Shown here: one piece after another, positions 1 through 9,120 of the stretch | How the letters are laid out: each line of letters opens with the position of its first letter | Numbering within the stretch: position 1 is the stretch's first letter | Source: Chloroflexota bacterium | GTDB taxonomy: Bacteria > Chloroflexota > Limnocylindria > QHBO01 | Length of the DNA: 58,917 bases | NCBI GenBank assembly: GCA_025937535.1 | Contig: JAICRD010000001.1 | Coordinates: 1-58,917 of the forward strand | Direction of reading: 5' to 3' | Program-made: the position numbers and the translations under genes | The notes under the pieces: model-generated | What the model was told of the DNA's origin: nothing | The model's database searches: none | The model's input: only the letters and a program-made list of their open reading frames with translations

Positions 1-35
1 CTGCACCCGGAGGGGCCTTCATGAGCTTCCCTGCC

Positions 36-140
36 CGATCTGTCAGGCCCAGCTGCGCAGGAGAGGCACCTCGCGTGCAGGATTGCCCGATCTATCGGCG
101 GCACCTCTCGACCTGACGGCGGCACCTCTCGACCTATCGG
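36..140. repeat. Degenerate direct repeats, core CGAYCTRTCGG-like
   Basis: Four copies of a short core start at 36 (CGATCTGTCAGG), 88 (CGATCTATCGGC), 109 (CGACCTGACGGC) and 130 (CGACCTATCGGC). The last two sit in an exact 21-bp tandem repeat whose shared block CGGCGGCACCTCTCGACCT is at 96-114 and 117-135. No gene is visible in 1-176. The repeats lie beyond the 3' end of the first gene, so they belong to whatever is further left or form an independent element. Confidence 0.6.
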
Positions 141-176
141 CAGACTTCTGAGCCGCGGCCGGCGCGAAGAAAAGGC

Positions 177-1412
177 TCAGACCAGCTTGTGCTCCACGGC
201 GTAGAGGGCCGCCTGCGTGCGAGACGCCAACCCGAGCTTGCCCAGGATGTTGGAGACGTGGGTGCGCGCCGTGCGCTCGGTGATGCCGAGCTCGTACGCG
301 ATCTCCTTGTTGGAGGCGCCCTTGGCCAGCTGCGAGAGGACCTCCTTCTCGCGGCCAGTCAGCGGCTCGACGGGCTCAGCTTCCTTGCGCTGGCGGAGGC
401 GCTGGGCGAGCAGCCGCGACACCGCCGGATCCAGGTGGACCTCGCCGTTGTAGGCGGCGCGGATGGCCTGGGCCACTTCCTCGGCCTCGGCGTCCTTGAG
501 CAGGTAGCCCGACGCGCCGGCCTCGAGGGCAGAGGTGACCTTCTCCTCCTCGATGAACGAGGTGACGGCGACGATCTCGATCTCGGGATGCGCCTGCTTG
601 ATGGCGGCGATGGCCTCCAGCCCGCCCATCTCCGGCATGAGCAGGTCCATCAGGACCACGTCCGGAACGAGGCGATCGGCGGCAGCGACGCCCTCGCGGC
701 CGTTCTCGGCCTCGCCGACGACGTCGAAGTCCTTCAGCAGCTCGAGAAAGCCTCGCAGGCCACGGCGGACGACGGCATGGTCATCGACCAGCAGCACCCG
801 GATCGGCCCTTCTTCTTCAATCACGCTCTGGTCCCCTGCGTACTCGGATTCGTCAGAACGCGACTCATCGGCGGAGCGCGCGCGCGAAGTATGCACCAGC
901 GCGAACACGCGTTCGGGCTCTGACATGTCGCGCAGCCGCTGTTCGCCGAGGTCACGCAGGACCGCGCCGTCGGGCACGGCACCACCCAGCGCCTCGATCG
1001 TCGTGCCGGAGATGAGCGTCTCGCCACCTGCGGCGAGCGACTGCAGCCGCGACGCGCGGAACAGCGGCCGCCCGTAGAAGCGGTCGTCGTGCGTCTCGAC
1101 CTCGCCGCTGGCCAGCGAGATCCGAACGCGGACGCGCCCGACATCGCCCCAGTCCTCCTCGCCGATGGCGGTCTGCAGCTCATCCGCAGCGGCAACCGCG
1201 GCGCGGGCATCGGTGAAGCACGCGTACGCGCCGTCGCCGATGCGCTCGAAGATCCGGCCGCCATGGCGCTCGGTCGACTCGGCGACCAGGCGGTGGTAGC
1301 GCGCCAGCGCAGCTCCGGCGGCCGCGCCGTGCAGCTCGGCCAGGCGCGTGCTGCCCTCGACGTCGGCAAAGAGGAACGTCAGATCGGTGGTGGCGGGCAC
1401 GGAGGGACGCAT
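177..1412 (-). CDS. Cyclase-like domain / receiver / LuxR-type response regulator fusion
   Basis: A 411-residue protein joins three modules. A class III nucleotide cyclase-like domain occupies about 8-170. A receiver at about 204-320 has phosphoacceptor Asp256 in LMDLLMP and Lys306. A NarL/LuxR helix-turn-helix covers about 351-411. The cyclase domain keeps both metal Asp positions (Asp17 in FADVEG, Asp60 in GDG), but the transition-state Asn is replaced by Phe118 in PLFRASRL, although Arg122 remains. I infer weak or lost cyclase activity and a sensory role. The start at 1412 is preferred over an in-frame start at 1553, because the latter would overlap the divergent tag gene and a -10 hexamer lies 7 bases before 1412. 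Confidence 0.9.
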   Translation of the reverse strand: MRPSVPATTDLTFLFADVEGSTRLAELHGAAAGAALARYHRLVAESTERHGGRIFERIGDGAYACFTDARAAVAAADELQTAIGEEDWGDVGRVRVRISLASGEVETHDDRFYGRPLFRASRLQSLAAGGETLISGTTIEALGGAVPDGAVLRDLGEQRLRDMSEPERVFALVHTSRARSADESRSDESEYAGDQSVIEEEGPIRVLLVDDHAVVRRGLRGFLELLKDFDVVGEAENGREGVAAADRLVPDVVLMDLLMPEMGGLEAIAAIKQAHPEIEIVAVTSFIEEEKVTSALEAGASGYLLKDAEAEEVAQAIRAAYNGEVHLDPAVSRLLAQRLRQRKEAEPVEPLTGREKEVLSQLAKGASNKEIAYELGITERTARTHVSNILGKLGLASRTQAALYAVEHKLV

Positions 1413-1419
1413 CCGCAAC

Positions 1420-1425
1420 AGGATA
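1420..1425 (-). promoter_or_regulatory. -10 hexamer TATCCT for the cyclase-receiver-LuxR gene
   Basis: TATCCT read on the minus strand ends 7 bases before the ATG at 1412. Transcription would begin at or next to the start codon, giving a leaderless mRNA. No clear -35 element is visible. Confidence 0.5.
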
Positions 1426-1502
1426 GAAGCCGATGCGAACGGTGGCCGCTGACGAATGACGTAGCGTCCGCTCGGCCGAAGATCCTTCCGGGCCCGGCCC
1501 GC

Positions 1503-1508
1503 TATCCT
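1503..1508 (+). promoter_or_regulatory. -10 hexamer TATCCT for tag
   Basis: TATCCT ends 8 bases before the GTG at 1517, in the divergent interval shared with the response regulator. The placement supports GTG 1517 as the start. Confidence 0.5.
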
Positions 1509-1516
1509 CGTGCGCG

Positions 1517-2098
1517 GTGGCCGCCGACCAAGGGTCCCTGCCGCGCTGCGCATGGGCCGGCACCGACCCGCTCTACATCGCCTATCACGACCTCGAGTGG
1601 GGCGTGCCGATGCGCGACTCGCATCGGCTGTTCGAGTTGCTGTGCCTGGAGGGCGCGCAGGCCGGGCTCTCCTGGATCACGATCCTGCGCAGGCGGGACG
1701 GGTACCGCGAGGCGTTCGACGAATTCGACCCGCAGCGCATTGCCGCCTACGGCGATGCCGACCGCACGAGGCTCCTGGCGGACGCCCGCATCATCCGTAA
1801 CCGCGCCAAGGTCGACGCATTCATCGGCAACGCCAGGGCCTTCCTCGACATCGGCGGCTTCAGCGCGCTGGTGTGGTCCTTCGTCGGAGGCAGCCCGGTC
1901 CAGAACCGGTGGCGAACCGTCGAGGCGGTGCCGGCAGTCACCGAACAATCGATCACGATGTCGCGGGACCTTCGACGGCTGGGATTTCGCTTCGTTGGCC
2001 CGACAATCTGCTATGCCTTCATGCAGTCCGCTGGACTCGTAAACGATCATGTGGTCGACTGCTTCCGCTATGCCGAGTTGCGAGGGGAGGACCGCTGA
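1517..2098 (+). CDS. tag: DNA-3-methyladenine glycosylase I
   Basis: The 193-residue protein removes 3-methyladenine from alkylated DNA in base-excision repair. It carries the Tag signature near the N terminus (PLYIAYHDLEWGVP). All four zinc ligands of the HhH zinc-snap type are present: a Cys in RCAW at residue 11, His24, and the C-terminal His and Cys in NDHVVDCF. Length is typical. The start is GTG, supported by a -10 element 8 bases upstream. It may be co-transcribed with the histidine kinase that follows after about 60 bases. Confidence 0.95.
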   Translation: MAADQGSLPRCAWAGTDPLYIAYHDLEWGVPMRDSHRLFELLCLEGAQAGLSWITILRRRDGYREAFDEFDPQRIAAYGDADRTRLLADARIIRNRAKVDAFIGNARAFLDIGGFSALVWSFVGGSPVQNRWRTVEAVPAVTEQSITMSRDLRRLGFRFVGPTICYAFMQSAGLVNDHVVDCFRYAELRGEDR

Positions 2099-2161
2099 CC
2101 AGGCGCTCGCCCGCTGGCATGGAGCGTGCTGGTCCGTCACCAACTTCGTGCCCGTGACCGC

Positions 2162-4054
2162 ATGACAGCGACCGAGCTCATCAGCCTCGTTACCCAGGCG
2201 CTCTTCGTCGGGCTGTTTCTCGCCACCCTCTGGCAGCTTCTGCGGCGGCCGTCCCGCTCGAGCCTCGACACGCTGCTGCTCTTCGGCTCGATCGCCGCGG
2301 TGGTGCTGGTGAGCCGTATCGCCGAGTGGTTCGGCCTGAACGAGACGTTGGCCACCGGACTGACTATCGTTTTCATCAACATGGCCCCGTTGGCCATGAT
2401 CCGGCTGGTCGACGACTTCAGCGGCACTGCCCGGTGGATTCCGTGGCTTGGCGTGGCCGTCTTCGTCGGCGTATCGGCCATCTCGGTGGTCGCCTACCAA
2501 TCGTCCCCCCGGGCCATCGAGCTCATCCTGATCGCATGGTTCCTGCTCGTCGGCGGCTACGCGGCGGCCTCGTTCGCATGGGCCGCGGCCAGATCGCGCG
2601 GAATCACGCGACGACGCATGACGGCGGTGGCCATCGGCGCCGTGAGCTTCATCGCCGCGATCGTCCTCGTGCTGGTCGGCGCCCTGGTGGAGAGCGAGGT
2701 GACCTCGGTCATCGGCCAGCTGCTGGCCCTGGCATCGGCCATCGCCTTCTTCCTGGGCTTCGCTCCACCGGGATGGGTCCGGCGCGCATGGCGTGAGCCG
2801 GACCTCCGCGAGTTCCTCCAGCACTCCATCCACCTCGCATCCCTGACCGATGAGCGCAAGGCGATCATGGATCTACAGTCGGCCGTCGCCGATACCTTCG
2901 GAGCGACGGGGGCAGCCATCGGCGTCGCCGATCCGCAGGGCCGGGTCCTGCGCTATGCCCGCAGGACGGGCGAATGGCTGGAGTCGCCATCCGACGCGTT
3001 CATCGGCGGTCGCGCGTTCACGCAGCAGCGCCGCATCGTGACGCACGACGCCCCGGGCGAGGACCCCGAGAATGCGTCGACGTACCAGGAGGTCGCAGCC
3101 CACACCGTCATTGCGGCGCCGATCACGCTGGAGGATCGGCGCATCGGCGTCCTGACCGTGTTCGCCAGCCGGGCGCCGATCTTCATCGAGGACGACATGT
3201 GGCTGCTCGACCTGATCGCCGATCAGACCGGCGTGCTGCTCGAGGCGCGAGCGCTCAATGCCGAGGAGGCGAGCCTCCAGTCGCGCGAAGAAGCGGCCCG
3301 CCTCAAGGAGGAGTTCCTCTCGGCCGCGGCACACGACCTGCGCACGCCGCTGACGGTGGTGCTCGGCCAGGCCGAGCTGCTCGAACGGCGGGCTGCGCGC
3401 AACCCCACGGCGCCGGTCGACGCGGCCGGCATCGCCCGTATCGCGAGGGAGGCGCGCCGGCTGCGCGACCTGGTGAGCCAGCTGCTCGACGTCCAGCGCC
3501 TCGAGAAGGGTGCTGCGCCGATGGAGCTCGCCGAACACAACCTGTGGGACGTCGTGTCCGCCGTCCAGGAGCGCTTCGGCGAGCACGGGCTCGACCTGCG
3601 CGCCGTTCCTCCGGCGGCGCCGCTGGTGGCGACGATGGATCGCATGCGGATCGAGCAGGTGCTCGACAACCTGATCGAGAACGCCATCAAGTACACGACG
3701 AGCGGCGAGCTGCCGGAGATCAGCGTCGACTGGGAGGGCGACCAGGCGCGCATTGCCGTGATCGACAAGGGCGTCGGCGTTCCGGAGGCGGAGCGGGAGC
3801 GCATCTTCGAGCGGTTCTATCGAGGGTCGAACGTCGAGAAGGTCACCGATACCGGGATGGGCCTGGGCCTCTATATCTGTCGCCGCATCGTCGAGGGCCA
3901 TGGCGGACGCATCTGGGCGCAGCCGACCGCCGGCGGAGGGACGACCTTCGTGGTGACGCTCCCGGCGCGACCGGCCGTCGAGGCCGTCGCCGGGCCGGGA
4001 GCGGCGTCGTGGCAGATCAGCCCGGCCGGAAGCGAGGCTGCCGCCGATGCCTGA
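2162..4054 (+). CDS. Membrane sensor histidine kinase with GAF domain
   Basis: This 630-residue kinase starts with about seven hydrophobic helices (residues 1-215), followed by a GAF-like domain (about 235-370). The HisKA dimerisation helix has His391 in AAHDLRTPL, and the HATPase domain has its N box (NLIENAIKYT) and glycine boxes (DKGVGVP, TGMGLGLY). It autophosphorylates on His and passes phosphate to a receiver. I chose ATG 2162 because the first helix starts there; a GTG at 2126 would add 12 residues. The 3' end overlaps the next receiver gene by 8 bases, marking the cognate partner. Confidence 0.9.
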   Translation: MTATELISLVTQALFVGLFLATLWQLLRRPSRSSLDTLLLFGSIAAVVLVSRIAEWFGLNETLATGLTIVFINMAPLAMIRLVDDFSGTARWIPWLGVAVFVGVSAISVVAYQSSPRAIELILIAWFLLVGGYAAASFAWAAARSRGITRRRMTAVAIGAVSFIAAIVLVLVGALVESEVTSVIGQLLALASAIAFFLGFAPPGWVRRAWREPDLREFLQHSIHLASLTDERKAIMDLQSAVADTFGATGAAIGVADPQGRVLRYARRTGEWLESPSDAFIGGRAFTQQRRIVTHDAPGEDPENASTYQEVAAHTVIAAPITLEDRRIGVLTVFASRAPIFIEDDMWLLDLIADQTGVLLEARALNAEEASLQSREEAARLKEEFLSAAAHDLRTPLTVVLGQAELLERRAARNPTAPVDAAGIARIAREARRLRDLVSQLLDVQRLEKGAAPMELAEHNLWDVVSAVQERFGEHGLDLRAVPPAAPLVATMDRMRIEQVLDNLIENAIKYTTSGELPEISVDWEGDQARIAVIDKGVGVPEAERERIFERFYRGSNVEKVTDTGMGLGLYICRRIVEGHGGRIWAQPTAGGGTTFVVTLPARPAVEAVAGPGAASWQISPAGSEAAADA

Positions 4055-4409
4055 CGTCCACGTCCTGGTCGTCGACGACGAGCCCGACATCCGGGCCACG
4101 GTCTCGGCGATGCTCGAGATCGAGGGCTACGCGGTCACCGAGGCCGCGAACGGAGCCGATGCGCTGCACCGCGTCGAAGAGCGAGCGCCCGACGTCATCC
4201 TGCTCGACATGCGCATGCCCGTCCTGGACGGCTGGGGCTTCGCGGCCGAGCTGCGACGGCGCGGGCACCGCATGCCGATCGTGGTGATGACCGCCGCGCG
4301 TGACGCCGCCCACTGGGCCAGCGAGATTGCGGCATCGGCGTTCGTCGCGAAGCCCTTCGGCTTCGACGACCTCATCACCGCGGTCGAGGAGGTTCGGCCC
4401 GGCACCTGA
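4047..4409 (+). CDS. Single-domain response regulator (receiver only)
   Basis: This 120-residue CheY-like receiver has acidic residues at VDDE, phosphoacceptor Asp54 in LLDMRMP, the conserved Thr in VVMTA and Lys102 in AKPF. No output domain follows, so it must act through protein contacts or a phosphorelay. It overlaps the upstream kinase gene by 8 bases and is almost certainly its translationally coupled partner. Its stop codon lies inside a hairpin shared with the convergent gene. Confidence 0.9.
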   Translation: MPDVHVLVVDDEPDIRATVSAMLEIEGYAVTEAANGADALHRVEERAPDVILLDMRMPVLDGWGFAAELRRRGHRMPIVVMTAARDAAHWASEIAASAFVAKPFGFDDLITAVEEVRPGT

Positions 4410-4431
4410 GCGACGGGCGCTTCGCTCAGGT
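4404..4431. terminator. Bidirectional hairpin spanning two stop codons
   Basis: Perfect 9-bp arms ACCTGAGCG (4404-4412) and CGCTCAGGT (4423-4431) enclose a 10-base loop. Each arm contains the stop codon of one of two convergent genes. There is no T-tract on either side, so intrinsic termination is inferred from position and symmetry. Confidence 0.55.
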
Positions 4432-4911
4432 CGCCAGCGAGCCCGCTGCGTCCCAGCCGCGACCTCCGTAGCCGAGGAAGCGCGTCGGGCGCAGCACGAT
4501 CGGCTGCGAGTAGACCTCGGCGAATCGCTGCACGGTCAGGTTCGCGCGACGCAGCAGCTCGCGGTACTTCGCGCCGAAGCCTTCGGGCATGATCTCCGCC
4601 GCATCGGCTTCTGGAATCTCCGCGGTCGCCTCGATCAGCTCGACCTGGAAGTCCGGCCCGGGCGTGCCGACCGCGAGCATCACGCTCGGCTGGTCGCGGA
4701 GGTTGTCGACCTTGCGGGCGTTCGGCTTGCTGAAGGCCACGATCCGCTCGCCGTCCCAATGGAACCAGACCGGCACCAAATGCGGGCGACCGTCTCGCTG
4801 CACCGAGCTGAGCCACACGACCGGATCGTCGCGGAGCGCCGCTTCGACCGACGGTCGACGCGTCGCGAACTGGCGGGCTGTTACCTCAGGGGCCTGGGCG
4901 GTCGCTGGCAT
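4426..4911 (-). CDS. PPOX-class flavin/F420-type oxidoreductase
   Basis: The 161-residue protein fits the split-barrel pyridoxamine-5'-phosphate-oxidase superfamily, in the subset resembling F420-dependent Rv3369-type proteins. The typical strand pattern is visible in VVWLSSVQRDGRPHLVPVWF, followed by the KPNARKVDNLRD stretch. Substrate and cofactor (FMN, F420 or haem-like) cannot be told from sequence. A possible -10 (GACACT) lies 6 bases before the ATG, so it is probably monocistronic. Confidence 0.8.
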   Translation of the reverse strand: MPATAQAPEVTARQFATRRPSVEAALRDDPVVWLSSVQRDGRPHLVPVWFHWDGERIVAFSKPNARKVDNLRDQPSVMLAVGTPGPDFQVELIEATAEIPEADAAEIMPEGFGAKYRELLRRANLTVQRFAEVYSQPIVLRPTRFLGYGGRGWDAAGSLAT

Positions 4912-4917
4912 GACCGA

Positions 4918-4923
4918 AGTGTC
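4918..4923 (-). promoter_or_regulatory. -10 hexamer GACACT for the PPOX gene
   Basis: GACACT on the minus strand ends 6 bases before the ATG at 4911. It matches the spacing seen at other genes here but departs from TANNNT at the first base. Confidence 0.3.
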
Positions 4924-5018
4924 GCCCTCGCGCGGCGTCGCTCACAGGGTGGGACGTCGTGCACGATGCTCGGACGTTGGCCGAGCGCCGCCGCGGCCGG
5001 ATGACGTAGGGGCGATCC

Positions 5019-5024
5019 TATACT
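5019..5024 (+). promoter_or_regulatory. -10 hexamer TATACT for thrB
   Basis: TATACT ends 8 bases before the ATG at 5033, implying a leaderless or nearly leaderless transcript. Confidence 0.5.
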
Positions 5025-5032
5025 CGGCCCTC

Positions 5033-5947
5033 ATGCCGCCCATCGCCAGCGTCGACGTTCCCGCCTCGACCGCCAACCTCGGCAGCGGGTTCGACTCGTT
5101 TGCCGCGGCGCTGTCGCTGAAGCTGCGTGCGGAGCTGTGGCACGGCGACGAGGCCGGCATCGTCCTCAACGCGCGCGGCGAGGGTGCTCCCCGACCCGAC
5201 GAACCCGCCGACGAGAACCTGCTCATCCGAGCCTTCCGCGAGGGCCTGCGGGTCTCGGCCGCACCGGGGGCCGCGTCGTGGCGGCTGGAGGTGTCGAGCA
5301 TGATCCCCGCTGCCCGCGGCCTCGGCTCCAGCGCGGCGGCGATCGTGGCCGGAGTCGTTCTCGGCGCGGCCGTCGGCCGGCGGACGGTCGAGGCCGACGA
5401 GCTTCTCGCCCTGGCGGCGCGCCTGGAGGGTCATCCGGACAACGTCGCAGCAGCGCTGTACGGCGGCTTCACCATCGCGCTGGCCGAGACGGACGAGCGG
5501 ATCGTGCTGCGCCGATTCCGCGTGCCCGAGGCGTGGATCCCGGTCGCCTTCATCGCGCAACGCGAGAGCCGGACGCATGAGATGCGCGAGGCGCTGCCGG
5601 CAGCGATCAGCCATGCCGCGGCGGCACGCCAGGCCGGCCGCAGCGCGCTGCTGGCGACAGCGATCATGACCTCCGACGCCAGCCTGCTTCGGGCCGCAAT
5701 GACCGATGAGCTGCACCAGCCGTTCCGCCTTCCGCTGCTGGCCGGCAGCCGCCATCTGATCGAGCTTGCCTACGATCGAGGCGCAGCGGGCGCGTGCCTG
5801 TCCGGGGCAGGCCCAACGGTGCTTGCCATCTGCGACTCGGCGCCGTCCGCCCATGCCGTGGAGAAGGCCTGGAACGCCTCCGGCGTCCCCGGCATGGCGA
5901 CCCGGTTGCGCTTCGACACTGCGGGTGCCCGCCTGATCGCGGACTGA
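5033..5947 (+). CDS. thrB: Homoserine kinase
   Basis: ThrB phosphorylates L-homoserine with ATP, the penultimate step of threonine synthesis. This 304-residue GHMP-family protein shows the N-terminal [13 protein letters not shown] motif, the ATP-binding [12 protein letters not shown] loop and the C-terminal [11 protein letters not shown] motif. The start at 5033 matches the family N terminus and follows a -10 element by 8 bases; longer in-frame extensions would overlap the divergent PPOX gene. lysC, in the same pathway, lies about 4 kb away. Confidence 0.95.
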   Translation: MPPIASVDVPASTANLGSGFDSFAAALSLKLRAELWHGDEAGIVLNARGEGAPRPDEPADENLLIRAFREGLRVSAAPGAASWRLEVSSMIPAARGLGSSAAAIVAGVVLGAAVGRRTVEADELLALAARLEGHPDNVAAALYGGFTIALAETDERIVLRRFRVPEAWIPVAFIAQRESRTHEMREALPAAISHAAAARQAGRSALLATAIMTSDASLLRAAMTDELHQPFRLPLLAGSRHLIELAYDRGAAGACLSGAGPTVLAICDSAPSAHAVEKAWNASGVPGMATRLRFDTAGARLIAD

Positions 5948-5985
5948 GGCGCGAAGGCGGCTCGCGCTACCATGCTTCCGCCCCC

Positions 5986-7992
5986 ATGAGCCTCGTGACG
6001 ATCAGCGGCGTGTCCAAGAGCCACGGCGCGCAGCATCTCTTCAGCGAGGTCGGCCTGCTGATCAGCGCCGGCCGCCGCATCGCCGTCATCGGCCCCAACG
6101 GGGCCGGCAAGACGACCCTGCTCGAGCTCATCACCGGCGACCAGCAGCCCGACGCCGGAACGATCACCCGCGCCAAAGACACCGTCATCGGCTACCTGCG
6201 CCAGGAGGTTGCACAGAGCCGCGGCCGAACGGCGCTGGCAGAGGTGCTGGCCGGGGCGGGCGAGGTGAGTGGCATCGAGCGCCGCATGCACCACATCGAG
6301 TTGGAGCTCGAGGACACGTCCGACGACGACGAGCTGGCCGAGCTGATGGAGGAGTACGGCCGGCTGCAGCATCGGTTCGAGGCATTGGGCGGCTACGGGC
6401 TGGAGGCCGACGGGCGGCGCATCCTCGCAGGCCTCGGCTTCGCCGACGCCGACGTCACCCGCGACATCGGCGAGTTCAGCGGCGGCTGGATGATGCGCGT
6501 GGCGCTCGCGAGGCTGCTGCTCCAGAACCCCGACGTGCTGCTCCTCGACGAGCCGACCAACCACCTGGACCTCGCGAGCGTGGAGTGGCTCCAGGGCTTC
6601 CTGGCCCAGTACGCCGGGGCGATCGTGCTCGTGAGCCACGATCGCGACTTCGTCAACGAGGTCGCCAATCGAATCGTCGAGCTGCACGATGGCCAGGCGA
6701 CCGAGTACGTCGGTGACTACGCCGACTTCGTCGACCAGCGCGAGGAGCGAATCGCGTATCTGCAGCGCCAGGCGCGCGTGCAGGGCCGCAAGGTCGCTCA
6801 GCTGGAGCGCTTCATCGAGCGTTTTCGGTACAAGAAGACGAAGGCGCGCCAGGTGCAGAGCCGGATCAAGCAGCTCGACCGAATGGAGCGCATCGAGGTT
6901 CGCGACACCCGGGTCAAGTCCGTGAAGTTCCGCTTCCCGCAGCCGCCACGCTCCGGCCGCGTCGTCATCACCCTCAACGACATCGCCAAGCGCTACGGCG
7001 AAAACGTCGTCTACGACGGCGACCTCGACCTCCAGTTGGAGCGCGGCCAGCGCGTGGCGCTCATCGGCCCGAACGGTGCCGGAAAGTCCACCCTGCTGAA
7101 GATCCTGGCCGGCGTGCTGCCGTTCGAGGCAGGCACCCGCGAGCTGGGCTCGAACGTGCGGGTGGCCTACTTCGCGCAGCACCAGATCGAGGCGCTCGAC
7201 CCGACCAAGACCGTCTTCGAGGAGCTCAACGACGCCGCGCCGATGCTCTCGACCTCGGAGGTCCGCAAGCTGCTTGGCGCGTTCCTGTTCAGCGGCGATG
7301 CCGTCGAGAAGAAGGTCCGCGTCCTCTCGGGCGGCGAGCAGACCCGCCTTGCCATGGCCAAGCTGCTGGCCGATCCGGCCAACCTGCTGTGCCTGGACGA
7401 GCCGACGAACCACCTGGACATCCAGTCGCGCGACGTGCTCGAGGATGCCTTGAATGCCTTCACCGGCACGATCGTGCTCATCACCCACGACCGATACCTG
7501 ATCCGCAGCGTCGCGAACACCATCGTCGAGGTCAACGATGGCCAGGCCACGCTGTATGCGGGCGACTTCGAGTACTACGCCGCCAAGCGCGGCGTGGACA
7601 TCGAGACGCGCGGCGCGGTCGAGGGCGCCCAGGCAACGCCACGCGGCGTCATCGCCGCGGCCCCGAAGCCACGCGAGTCGGCGCGTGCGGCCGCCGAACG
7701 AAAGCGCCGCGAGGCGGAGGCGCGCAACCAGCGTCATCGACGCACCCGCGACCTGCGCACGGCCCTCGCGGACGCGGAGGCCGCTGCCGCGGCAACCGAG
7801 CGCGAGCTCCACGAGGTGACGCAGCGGCTGGCCGACCCATCCATCTACGCCGATGCGAACGCGGTCCGCACGCTGGTCGAGCGCCATAACCAGCTGCGAG
7901 ACAGGACCGATGCGCTCGCGGCCGACCGCGAGCGGCTCGCCGCCGATCTGGCGGCGGCGGAGGCCGAGGCCGGGCCGGTCGCGGCCCGATGA
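5986..7992 (+). CDS. ABC-F family ATPase
   Basis: This 668-residue soluble protein has two ABC cassettes and no membrane segment. Walker A motifs are GPNGAGKTT and GPNGAGKST, signatures are FSGGWMMR and LSGGEQTRL, and both Walker B regions read LDEPTNHLD. An arginine/lysine-rich inter-domain linker (about 245-310) and a charged C-terminal coiled coil (about 560-668) are typical of ABC-F translation factors of the Uup/YdiF kind, which act on ribosomes. Its stop overlaps the next gene by ATGA. The start is set by homology; TACCAT at 5968-5973 is a possible -10. Confidence 0.92.
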   Translation: MSLVTISGVSKSHGAQHLFSEVGLLISAGRRIAVIGPNGAGKTTLLELITGDQQPDAGTITRAKDTVIGYLRQEVAQSRGRTALAEVLAGAGEVSGIERRMHHIELELEDTSDDDELAELMEEYGRLQHRFEALGGYGLEADGRRILAGLGFADADVTRDIGEFSGGWMMRVALARLLLQNPDVLLLDEPTNHLDLASVEWLQGFLAQYAGAIVLVSHDRDFVNEVANRIVELHDGQATEYVGDYADFVDQREERIAYLQRQARVQGRKVAQLERFIERFRYKKTKARQVQSRIKQLDRMERIEVRDTRVKSVKFRFPQPPRSGRVVITLNDIAKRYGENVVYDGDLDLQLERGQRVALIGPNGAGKSTLLKILAGVLPFEAGTRELGSNVRVAYFAQHQIEALDPTKTVFEELNDAAPMLSTSEVRKLLGAFLFSGDAVEKKVRVLSGGEQTRLAMAKLLADPANLLCLDEPTNHLDIQSRDVLEDALNAFTGTIVLITHDRYLIRSVANTIVEVNDGQATLYAGDFEYYAAKRGVDIETRGAVEGAQATPRGVIAAAPKPRESARAAAERKRREAEARNQRHRRTRDLRTALADAEAAAAATERELHEVTQRLADPSIYADANAVRTLVERHNQLRDRTDALAADRERLAADLAAAEAEAGPVAAR

Positions 7993-8951
7993 CGGCGCCC
8001 GACCCATCCCGCCGGGCGGATGCCACCGGCGCGGCCTTCATCGCGCTGGCCGCCATCTGCTTCGGCACGCTTGGCCCCCTCAGCCGCTTCGCCGCCGATG
8101 CGGGCGTCTCGTCGCTGACGCTCGTCACCTGGCGCGCGGCGCTCGGCGCCGTCGTCGTGGCGATCTTCATCTCGGCCCGCCTGGCCGCCGGCAGCGCCCG
8201 ACCGAAGTCGTTGCGAGCCATCCCATCGCGCGACCGTTGGTTCATGGCCGCCGCGGCCGTTGCCAACACGCTGCTGAACTTCAGCGTGTTCGTCGCCTTC
8301 GGGCGGGTCAGCATCGCCCTCGCGCTATTGGTCTTCTACCTGTACCCCGCACTGGTCGCGCTGGTATCGGTCATCTGGTTCGATGAGCGGCTGGACAGCG
8401 TGCGCTGGGCGGCCCTGGCGATCTCGTTCGCCGGGCTGGTGCTCGTCCTGGCAGGCGCGGAGGGCGGCGTCGGCCGGATCGATCCCCTGGGCGTCGGCCT
8501 GGCATTCGTGGCCGGCCTGGCGCAGGTCTTCTACGTGCTCGCCGCACGGCATGGCTTCGCGCATGTGCCCGGACCCCAGGCGGCCGCGCTGACCATGGGC
8601 GGAGCTGCCGCGCTGTACCTCGTCATCGCGCTCGTGACGGGCTCGCTGGCGGGGCTCCTGGTGCCGATCGCATCCGTCGATGCGCTCTGGCCAGTGGCAG
8701 TCGCCGGCGTCATCGGTGCCGGCATTCCGACGGTCGCCTACATCACCGGCATCCGGCGCCTCGGGCCGTCGCGCGCCTCGATCCTCGCCATGCTCGAGCC
8801 GGTGGTCGGCGTGCTCCTGGCGGCGTGGCTGCTGGCCGAGCGTCCGACCGCCATCCAGCTGGCCGGCGGTGCGCTCATCCTGGCCGCCGCGGCGCTCCTC
8901 CAGCTGCGACCGCGCGGGCCGATTGCCGACCACGAGGCGATTGGCGCCTGA
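7989..8951 (+). CDS. EamA/DMT-family transporter
   Basis: The 320-residue protein has about ten hydrophobic helices arranged as two EamA repeats, typical of the drug/metabolite transporter superfamily. The N-terminal repeat begins [18 protein letters not shown] and the C-terminal repeat ends at about 300. The substrate is unknown; relatives export amino acids or metabolites. The ATGA overlap with the ABC-F gene indicates translational coupling, though no functional link is obvious. Confidence 0.88.
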   Translation: MTAPDPSRRADATGAAFIALAAICFGTLGPLSRFAADAGVSSLTLVTWRAALGAVVVAIFISARLAAGSARPKSLRAIPSRDRWFMAAAAVANTLLNFSVFVAFGRVSIALALLVFYLYPALVALVSVIWFDERLDSVRWAALAISFAGLVLVLAGAEGGVGRIDPLGVGLAFVAGLAQVFYVLAARHGFAHVPGPQAAALTMGGAAALYLVIALVTGSLAGLLVPIASVDALWPVAVAGVIGAGIPTVAYITGIRRLGPSRASILAMLEPVVGVLLAAWLLAERPTAIQLAGGALILAAAALLQLRPRGPIADHEAIGA

Positions 8952-9026
8952 TTTGCCGTTGCGGTCGCGCAACGGCTTGCGCACCGATCCGCACGCCTCC
9001 TCCGGAGACCGCCCGTGACCGCACCG

Positions 9027-9058
9027 CCGGAGGTACTACCCGCCGGTAGGACCTTCGG
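9027..9058 (+). promoter_or_regulatory. Long hairpin in leader of secreted-protein gene
   Basis: Two arms, CCGGAGGT-a-CTACC (9027-9040) and GGTAG-g-ACCTTCGG (9045-9058), form a 14-bp stem with one A/G mismatch and one G-T wobble, closed by the tetraloop CGCC. No T-tract follows. It lies 76 bases after the transporter stop and 62 bases before the next start, so it could be a terminator for one gene or a leader element for the other. Confidence 0.5.
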
Positions 9059-9120
9059 GTACGGTCGGGCCACGGGCCGGCACCCACGCCGGTCCGCGGG
9101 GCTTCCAGGAGGGCGTGGAC

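Noticed and set aside
2126-2161. Upstream GTG start for the histidine kinase
   Set aside because: It adds 12 polar residues before the first membrane helix; ATG 2162 fits better.
5770-8007. Long open reading frame (745 codons) antisense to the ABC-F gene
   Set aside because: It is a mirror of a clearly conserved gene in GC-rich DNA; its sequence has no recognisable motif and is low in expected residue balance.
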